A DNA stretch of 22,510 bases from positions 1-22,510 of the forward strand of contig SKSL01000094.1 in NCBI GenBank assembly GCA_007123015.1, read 5' to 3'. The notes beneath the pieces were generated by a model. It was not told the origin of the DNA, made no database searches, and was given only the letters and a program-made list of their open reading frames with translations. The translations under genes were made by a program, and so were the position numbers. Shown in pieces: positions 7,847 through 13,198 of this stretch. Position 1 is the first letter of the stretch; each line of letters begins with the position of its first letter. The stretch comes from Natronohydrobacter sp. (GTDB lineage Bacteria > Pseudomonadota > Alphaproteobacteria > Rhodobacterales > Rhodobacteraceae).

Positions 7847-8528
7847 GGACGTCCTCTCGCTTGAAGCGATCTCGAAGACCTACAATGCTGGCAAGCCGAA
7901 TGAAGTGCAGGTTCTGGATCAAGCGTCGCTCTTGCTCAAGCGCGGCGAAGTGGTGGCGCTTGTGGCACCTTCTGGTGCCGGGAAATCCACGCTTCTGCAT
8001 ATCGCCGGTTTGCTGGATACGCCGGATACAGGGGTGGTACGGATTGATGGCAAGGACATGACCCGGCTGGGTGATCATGCACGCACCGCTGCGCGGCGCA
8101 GACAAGTCGGCTTCGTGTACCAGTTTCACCATCTGCTGCCCGAATTCTCGGCGTTGGAAAATGTCGTCCTGCCGCAACTGGCCAATGGTATTGCCGCGCG
8201 CATGGCAGAGACGCGGGCGCGCGATCTGCTGCAGCGCGTGGGGGTCGACAATCGCGCAGACCACAGGCCAGCCGCGCTCTCGGGCGGCGAACAGCAGCGA
8301 GTCGCATTTTGTCGAGCACTTGCCAATGCGCCGAGCCTGTTGCTGGCAGATGAACCAACGGGCAATCTTGACCCGGTGACCTCGGACCAGGTCTTTGCAG
8401 CGCTGATGGCACTGGTGCGCGATACTGGGCTGTCAGCGCTGATCGCCACGCATAATTTGGAACTGGCCCGCAGGATGGACCGTATGGTCAAGCTTGATGA
8501 GGGTCAGGTTTCAATGGTGCTGTCGTGA
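7839..8528 (+). CDS. lolD: Lipoprotein-releasing ABC transporter ATPase LolD
   Basis: LolD is the cytoplasmic ATPase that powers lipoprotein extraction by the Lol permease. The 229-residue product is of usual length. It has Walker A PSGAGKST (residues 44-51), the Q-loop in FVYQFHHLLPEFSALENV (Gln95), signature LSGGEQQRVA (147-156), Walker B LLLADEP (167-173) followed by TGNLD, and the switch histidine in ATHN (His205). The QFHHLLPEF stretch is typical of LolD rather than of general ABC importers. The start ATG lies inside the last codons of the permease gene (eight-base overlap), indicating translational coupling. The gene ends at two strong hairpins that separate it from convergent luxI. Confidence 0.96.
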   Translation: MNEDVLSLEAISKTYNAGKPNEVQVLDQASLLLKRGEVVALVAPSGAGKSTLLHIAGLLDTPDTGVVRIDGKDMTRLGDHARTAARRRQVGFVYQFHHLLPEFSALENVVLPQLANGIAARMAETRARDLLQRVGVDNRADHRPAALSGGEQQRVAFCRALANAPSLLLADEPTGNLDPVTSDQVFAALMALVRDTGLSALIATHNLELARRMDRMVKLDEGQVSMVLS

Positions 8529-8553
8529 CAGGGGATCAATCCACCGCCGGGAC

Positions 8554-8579
8554 CGCGACTGCCTGCGCAGGCAGTCGCG
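8554..8579. terminator. 26-bp perfect palindrome after lolD
   Basis: The half-site CGCGACTGCCTGC (8554-8566) is followed immediately by its exact reverse complement to 8579. Transcribed from either side it folds into a stem of 11 base pairs with a four-base loop. It lies 25 bases after the lolD stop, in the gap between convergent transcripts. No U-run follows, so it may act as a bidirectional 3'-end stabiliser or a Rho-assisted terminator rather than a classical intrinsic one. Confidence 0.55.
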
Positions 8580-8612
8580 CGATCTCAGCGGACTGCGGTA
8601 TTGCCAATGCCT

Positions 8613-8644
8613 GACAGCGCCCCTCGCAGCCGAGTGGCGCTGTC
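8613..8644. terminator. Second strong hairpin between lolD and luxI
   Basis: GACAGCGCC (8613-8621) pairs with GGCGCTGTC (8636-8644). Inside, CTCG (8623-8626) pairs with CGAG (8631-8634) around a CAGC loop, interrupted only by one C/T mismatch. The total is 13 base pairs. It lies about 50 bases beyond the luxI stop and also faces lolD read-through. There is no T-tract on either side. Confidence 0.5.
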
Positions 8645-8692
8645 GGACCATAAACACGCCTGACGCTATGCAGATTGCGCCTGCGTGCAGTT

Positions 8693-9526
8693 TCAGGCGT
8701 TGCTCAAGCTCGCTTCGGTCACCTCTGGTTCGGCCGCAACTGGCTTCTGCGGGCCCAGGACTGTCTCGATCAGCGTAAGTGTTTCTGCCAGTTCCGCAGG
8801 GTTTTCTGCTGCGTCGATCTGCTCGATGAAATACTGCGCCAAAGTCTCTGTCATTGGCAATCCCGTATCCGGGCTTGCGCTTTGCCGCTGCAACAAGGCG
8901 TGCTCATCAACATGCACATCATAGTCGATCCCGGCAAAGGCCCGCACTCTGGCGATCCGCTCTTGCGTGCAATCCAGCAGCGCTGCAAGTGCCTTGGTCT
9001 TGCCCATCTGCACTGTCGCGCCGACATAGTCATAGGGCGCATTGTCCGAGCGCTTGAGCACACGGTTCATGACCGGGTCGATGACAGTGATAATATCCGT
9101 GATCCCGCAGCGCCGCGCGTAATCGAGCGTGGCACTCATCAGTTCAGATGTCGCCCGCGCCACAGAGCCCGGTCCACGATCTGTCTGGCCCAAGCGCTCA
9201 GTATCGACACAGAACCGTGTCGATTCCCACAAGGTCGCCGCGCGCAATGGGGCCTGCCCTTGCAGAATGTCGCTGAAAACATCCGACAGCATATGCGGAC
9301 CCGTGGTCTGCAACAGCCTGACACAGGACACGACAGAATCGCGCTCATCCAGACCGATAAGATAGACTGGATCAAGCGCGTCGAATTCATCGAATTCCAT
9401 GCCGCAGGCGATCTTTACATCCCAGCCAAGGCGCCCCCCGAATACCCTTGCACGCAGGCGGAACATCTCTTCCAGAAGCCGAGAATGGCGGTGACGGTTC
9501 AGAGCATCAATCACAAGTATCATCAT
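8693..9526 (-). CDS. luxI: LuxI-family acyl-homoserine-lactone synthase with C-terminal extension
   Basis: LuxI enzymes make N-acyl-homoserine lactones from S-adenosylmethionine and acyl-ACP. Numbered from the first of two adjacent ATGs, the invariant residues are present: Arg25/Arg27, Phe29, Trp35, Asp46, Asp49, Arg70, Glu101 and Arg104 (in WESTRFCVD). The synthase core ends near residue 210. About 65 further residues, acidic and Glu/Ala-rich, make the product 277 residues, longer than the usual 200-230. The start is ATG at 9526 (or 9523), with GAAGGA four to seven bases upstream; the frame is open further upstream without a comparable site. luxR lies 94 bases upstream on the same strand, and a lux-box-like dyad is in the gap, so positive autoinduction is likely (inference). 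The acyl chain cannot be predicted. Confidence 0.93.
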   Translation of the reverse strand: MMILVIDALNRHRHSRLLEEMFRLRARVFGGRLGWDVKIACGMEFDEFDALDPVYLIGLDERDSVVSCVRLLQTTGPHMLSDVFSDILQGQAPLRAATLWESTRFCVDTERLGQTDRGPGSVARATSELMSATLDYARRCGITDIITVIDPVMNRVLKRSDNAPYDYVGATVQMGKTKALAALLDCTQERIARVRAFAGIDYDVHVDEHALLQRQSASPDTGLPMTETLAQYFIEQIDAAENPAELAETLTLIETVLGPQKPVAAEPEVTEASLSNA

Positions 9527-9582
9527 CGTTTCCTTCAGTTTCCCATTTCTGAAGAGAGTGTGATGGGTGCTGACGAATCGGT

Positions 9583-9604
9583 CTATGCGGGAAATCCCGT
9601 AGCG
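9583..9604 (-). promoter_or_regulatory. lux-box-like dyad upstream of luxI
   Basis: An imperfect 22-base dyad is centred at 9593.5, with an inner core of CGGGA and TCCCG around AA and additional symmetric pairs further out. It lies 57 bases before the luxI start. A weak -10-like CATCAC (9560-9565, minus strand) lies about 31 bases from the dyad centre, the geometry of class II lux promoters where the box overlaps the -35. Binding by the adjacent LuxR is inferred. Confidence 0.45.
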
Positions 9605-9620
9605 ATGCAAAAAACCTGAG

Positions 9621-10322
9621 TCACATCGGGTAGATCATGCCCATCCCGACGGCCCTGGCCACAGCTTGCGCAGTTGTCAGAGCCCCGAGTTTTTGCCGGG
9701 CAGATCGCATATGCACTTCAACAGTCCGGGCCGAGATCGACAGGATATCAGCGATGTCATGTTGTGTCTTGCCTGCTGCGCTCCATTGCAGGATCTCGAC
9801 CTCACGCACGGAAAGAGACGGCGTATTGATCGCACGCATGGTAGTACCCTGCTGCATGACCGCATCATGGATCAGCGCTGCTTCTGTCTGCAGTTCGGGC
9901 AGGATATGCGCAAGATGCTTCTGCCAGTGCCCAAGCGTCATCTTGCGCGTCACACTCAGCATCCCCTTCTCGCCGAACGCGCCATGAACCGGAAGGGTGA
10001 CGCCAGTTTCCGGGATGCCGAAATCCCGCGCATGTGCAAACACCGAATTATAGTGCGGGTCATCTGTCAGCCGGTCCCAGTGCACGGGCCCCTGACTGCG
10101 GCGCGAGTATATCAGGGTTGGATCAGTTTCATGCAACGCATGGTTCTGGTAGTGCTTTTTCCAACGTTCGGGATAATTCACGATCGCATGCATCGACTCG
10201 TCGATCGGATTAACCCCGGCATAAGCCGCATATTCCAACTCAAGCCTGTCGCAAGCAGCCTTGAGCAGATCAAGCAAATTCTGTCCCGGATCAGGCAATG
10301 CGCTGAGATCATGAAGCGACAA
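9621..10322 (-). CDS. luxR: LuxR-family quorum-sensing transcriptional regulator
   Basis: The 233-residue protein has an N-terminal autoinducer-binding domain (about 15-160) and a C-terminal LuxR-type helix-turn-helix (about 168-225, beginning LSVREVEILQW). Ligand-pocket landmarks are present: Trp54, Tyr58, Asp67-Pro68 and Trp82. The helix-turn-helix region carries the typical GKTQHDIADILSISARTVEVH segment. It should bind the signal made by the adjacent LuxI and control target promoters. The start codon is TTG at 10320-10322, supported by a strong GGAGGGG site five bases upstream; an ATG near that site is out of frame. The gene precedes luxI on the same strand and is divergent from glcB. No clear promoter was found in the 330-base upstream gap. 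Confidence 0.93.
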   Translation of the reverse strand: MSLHDLSALPDPGQNLLDLLKAACDRLELEYAAYAGVNPIDESMHAIVNYPERWKKHYQNHALHETDPTLIYSRRSQGPVHWDRLTDDPHYNSVFAHARDFGIPETGVTLPVHGAFGEKGMLSVTRKMTLGHWQKHLAHILPELQTEAALIHDAVMQQGTTMRAINTPSLSVREVEILQWSAAGKTQHDIADILSISARTVEVHMRSARQKLGALTTAQAVARAVGMGMIYPM

Positions 10323-10652
10323 CGAAACCCCTCCATTGATGCGCTGCGCAAATTCTTGTCAGAAAGTCGTAGAAGCAAATAGCGAGTCGTCAGAGACGGG
10401 TTTTCATGCAAGCGCTTCCCATCTTTCAGGAAAAATACGCAGTCCCCGCGAAAAAACAAGTTTAAGTTGAATTTTTCTGATTCTTCTCCTGCGCCGGTGT
10501 TTCATTCCCGTCGCTCCTCTTTTCGGCAAAAGCCGAAACAGCTTCCGCGAATTGGGACTCCGCTGTCGTGCATTGCAGCTTGCTCATCGTCACAGCGTGC
10601 GTATTGTGCACAATCGTCTACAATCGCACCTACCTGCACCATGAGGACCAGC
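10323..10652. other. Divergent luxR-glcB intergenic region
   Basis: This 330-base gap holds the control regions of both genes. Seen in it: a hairpin TTTCGGC-AAAA-GCCGAAA (10521-10538), a 12-base palindrome (10603-10614) and a good -10 hexamer TACAAT (10619-10624) for glcB. The glcB reading frame stays open upstream to 10467, but that extension reads as low-complexity Ser/Cys-rich sequence unlike malate synthase, so it is not treated as coding. Confidence 0.6.
10603..10624 (+). promoter_or_regulatory. GntR-like palindromic operator and -10 element of glcB
   Basis: ATTGTGCACAAT (10603-10614) is a perfect 12-base palindrome of the TTGT-NN-ACAA type used by some GntR-family regulators (for example MatR-like sites). 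Five bases beyond its end is TACAAT (10619-10624), a good sigma70 -10 hexamer, without a convincing -35. The heptamer ACAATCG occurs twice ten bases apart. A protein bound here would sit between -10 and -35, the position of a repressor. The regulator is not encoded in the window. Confidence 0.45.
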
Positions 10653-12800
10653 ATGACCGGACTGATCGCCCGCGTGGATTTGAACGTCGCTCCAGAACTC
10701 GTTGCTTTTGTCGAGGACAGCTTGCTGCCGGGCACAGATGTCGCTCCAGATGCTTTCTGGGAAGCATTTGCCGGGATGCTGCGGGATCTGACCCCGAAAA
10801 ACCGCGCGCTTCTGGCCCGGCGTACAGATTTACAGGATCAGATCGACCATTGGCACAAGGCACGCGCCAACCAGCCGCATGACCGCGAAAGCTACAAGGC
10901 ATTCCTCGAAGACATCGGCTATCTGCTGCCCGAGGTCGCGCCCTTCCAGATCGACACTGTGCAGGTCGATGCCGAGATCGCCGAAATAGCCGGGCCGCAG
11001 CTTGTCGTGCCGATCACCAATGCCCGCTACGCCCTGAACGCCGCCAATGCACGCTGGGGCAGCCTGTATGACGCGCTTTACGGCACAGATGCCATGGGCA
11101 GCCTGCCCCCTGCTGGCAGCTATGAACAGGGCCGGGGCGCAAGGGTCGTGGCGCGCGTGCGGGTGTTTCTGGACAGTGCTTTTCCGCTGGCCGGTCACAG
11201 TCATGCCGATGCGCGGCTCTATCATGTGCGGGCGGGCGCGCTGATGGTGGACGGCAAACCGCTCGAAGACCCTTTGAAATTCGTAGGCTATACTGGTGAT
11301 CCGCGCGCGCCAGACCGCGTGTTTCTGGTCAATAACGGATTGCATGTCGAACTGGTGTTCAACCGCGCGCATCTGATTGGCGGACGCGATCAGGCGGCCT
11401 TGGCCGATGTGCGTCTTGAAGCGGCCCTGTCTGCGATCATGGATTGCGAGGATTCTGTCGCCTGTGTCGATGCTGAAGACAAGGTCCTAGCTTATTCGAA
11501 CTGGCTGGGTCTGATGAAGGGTGATCTGACCGCCACGCTGGAAAAGGACGGCAAGACAGTGACCCGCGCGCTGGCCCCGGATATCGAGATCACGGCACCC
11601 GATGGCAGCCCCCGCATGCTGAAGGGCCGCGCGCTGCTCTGGGTGCGCAATGTGGGCCATCTGATGACCAATCCCGCGATCCTCGATGCTGATGGCAATG
11701 AAGTCCATGAGGGTCTGATGGATGCGATGATCACAGTCACCGCCGCCTTGCATGACCTGAAGAAGACCAGCGGGCCGCGCAATTCCGACCAGGGATCAGT
11801 TTATATCGTGAAGCCCAAGATGCACGGGCCGGAAGAAGTGGCCTTTGCGGATGAGGTTTTCGCGCGCGTCGAGCAGGTGCTGGGGCTTGCGCCGAACACG
11901 ATCAAGATCGGCGTGATGGATGAAGAGCGCCGCACTTCTGTCAACTTGCAGCAGTGCATTCATGCTGCGCGGCACCGGATCGCTTTCATCAATACAGGGT
12001 TTCTGGACCGCACGGGCGACGAAATACATACCTCGATGGAAGCCGGACCGTTCAGCCGCAAGGATTTCATCAAGCGCAAAGGCTGGATCAAGGCCTATGA
12101 GGATCGCAATGTCGATATCGGTCTGGAATGCGGGCTGATGGGGCGCGCGCAGATCGGCAAGGGCATGTGGGCCATGCCGGATCAGATGGCGGGCATGGTC
12201 GAGACAAAGATCGAGCACCCGAAATCGGGCGCCAACACGGCCTGGGTTCCCTCTCCCACGGCGGCCACGTTGCACGCACTGCATTACCATCAGGTCAATG
12301 TCCGCGCTGTGCAGGAGAAGCTGGCCAAAGGCGGGCGGCGCGCCCATGTCGAGGCGCTGCTGGATATCCCGCTGGCCAGTTTCCGCAAATGGACGAAAGA
12401 CCAGATCCTGCGCGAGGTCGAGAACAATGCCCAAGGCATCCTTGGCTATGTCGTGCGCTGGATTGATCAGGGTGTCGGTTGTTCGAAAGTGCCGGATATC
12501 AATGATGTGGGCCTGATGGAAGACCGCGCGACCTGCCGCATCTCCAGCCAGCACCTTGCCAATTGGTTGCATCACGCCGTGGTCTCGGATGCCGAGGTCA
12601 TGGATGCGATGAAGCGCATGGCCGAAGTGGTGGACCGACAGAATGCAGAGGATCCCGCTTACCATCCGATGGCACCGGGATTTGACAGTGTCGCTTTTAC
12701 CGCTGCCTGCGATCTGGTGTTCAAGGGGCGCGCGCAGCCGTCGGGCTATACGGAACCCGTATTGCACGCGCGCCGCGCCGAGGTGAAGGCAAGAGGCTGA
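10653..12800 (+). CDS. glcB: Malate synthase G
   Basis: This cytoplasmic enzyme condenses glyoxylate with acetyl-CoA to give malate and CoA, feeding glycolate or C2 carbon into central metabolism. The 715-residue product has the length of the monomeric G form. Landmarks are the Mg2+-binding region VMDEERRTS (421-429), Arg332 in VRNVGHLMTN, the catalytic base Asp624 in MEDRAT, and Cys610 in GVGCSKVPDIND. KPKMHGPEEVAFAD lies near 387-400. The ATG at 10653 has GAGGA five bases upstream; the next in-frame ATG upstream (10641) overlaps that site. The gene stands alone, divergent from luxR; no glcDEF, aceA or glcC is in view. The stop is followed within 30 bases by a terminator-like hairpin. Confidence 0.97.
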   Translation: MTGLIARVDLNVAPELVAFVEDSLLPGTDVAPDAFWEAFAGMLRDLTPKNRALLARRTDLQDQIDHWHKARANQPHDRESYKAFLEDIGYLLPEVAPFQIDTVQVDAEIAEIAGPQLVVPITNARYALNAANARWGSLYDALYGTDAMGSLPPAGSYEQGRGARVVARVRVFLDSAFPLAGHSHADARLYHVRAGALMVDGKPLEDPLKFVGYTGDPRAPDRVFLVNNGLHVELVFNRAHLIGGRDQAALADVRLEAALSAIMDCEDSVACVDAEDKVLAYSNWLGLMKGDLTATLEKDGKTVTRALAPDIEITAPDGSPRMLKGRALLWVRNVGHLMTNPAILDADGNEVHEGLMDAMITVTAALHDLKKTSGPRNSDQGSVYIVKPKMHGPEEVAFADEVFARVEQVLGLAPNTIKIGVMDEERRTSVNLQQCIHAARHRIAFINTGFLDRTGDEIHTSMEAGPFSRKDFIKRKGWIKAYEDRNVDIGLECGLMGRAQIGKGMWAMPDQMAGMVETKIEHPKSGANTAWVPSPTAATLHALHYHQVNVRAVQEKLAKGGRRAHVEALLDIPLASFRKWTKDQILREVENNAQGILGYVVRWIDQGVGCSKVPDINDVGLMEDRATCRISSQHLANWLHHAVVSDAEVMDAMKRMAEVVDRQNAEDPAYHPMAPGFDSVAFTAACDLVFKGRAQPSGYTEPVLHARRAEVKARG

Positions 12801-13198
12801 GCGCCGCCCGTTGCGTGCCTTGGGTCCAGCTGCTGCCTATCTGGCAGCGGCGGGCAAATTTGGGTCTATAGGCATATCGTTTGGAAAGGGTACCGGTTCC
12901 GAGCTTTTCAACATGCGAAACAATAGACATGAGCGTATGGCGTGAATGCAAATGAACGCGATACGCTCCTGACCGATAAACGGGAGTGTGCCCAGAGATA
13001 TGAAATAGCGAAGATCGCTTTGAGTGATTGCAGGGTTACCGAAAAACTGCATGGCATTCAAAGCTGACCCATTCAGGTTCCGAGCGCCAATAAAACAAAC
13101 TCGCACAACCCACGCACTGAGCAGTCGCTACTTGGAAACCTGTCGCCATTTGGCTGCAATGCCCCATGATGCCGGTCGACCTGGCGCCGAAATACCCT
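12801..13198. other. Gene-free stretch between glcB and the RTX/CFI-box gene
   Basis: This 398-base stretch separates two convergent genes. Besides the hairpin after glcB it holds an interrupted inverted repeat at 12931-12968: GAGCGTAT and ATACGCTC, extended inside by GCGT/ACGC after a G-G mismatch. GC content is near 50 percent, below that of glcB. Minus-strand frames of about 80-90 codons exist (for example 12837-13106 from a GTG), but they lack a ribosome-binding site and any recognisable family. I see no gene I can support; a decayed sequence is possible. Confidence 0.5.
12829..12851 (+). terminator. Terminator-like hairpin after glcB
   Basis: GCTGCTGCC (12829-12837) pairs with GGCAGCGGC (12843-12851), nine pairs including one G-T, around a TATCT loop. 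It begins 29 bases after the glcB stop codon and is followed by a short AAATTT stretch but no long T-run. Confidence 0.5.

Noticed and set aside
8675..9619. Plus-strand open frame covering luxI
   Set aside because: The minus strand carries every conserved LuxI residue; the plus frame has none of a known family.
10467..10652. N-terminal extension of glcB
   Set aside because: The open frame continues upstream, but the extra residues do not resemble malate synthase G, and a good ribosome-binding site precedes the ATG at 10653.
11796..12767. Minus-strand open frame of 323 codons inside glcB
   Set aside because: Antisense shadow of malate synthase; composition is His/Asp/Arg-rich and no family is recognisable.
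12837..13106. Possible 89-codon minus-strand gene
   Set aside because: GTG start without a ribosome-binding site, ends within the hairpin after glcB, no recognised family.
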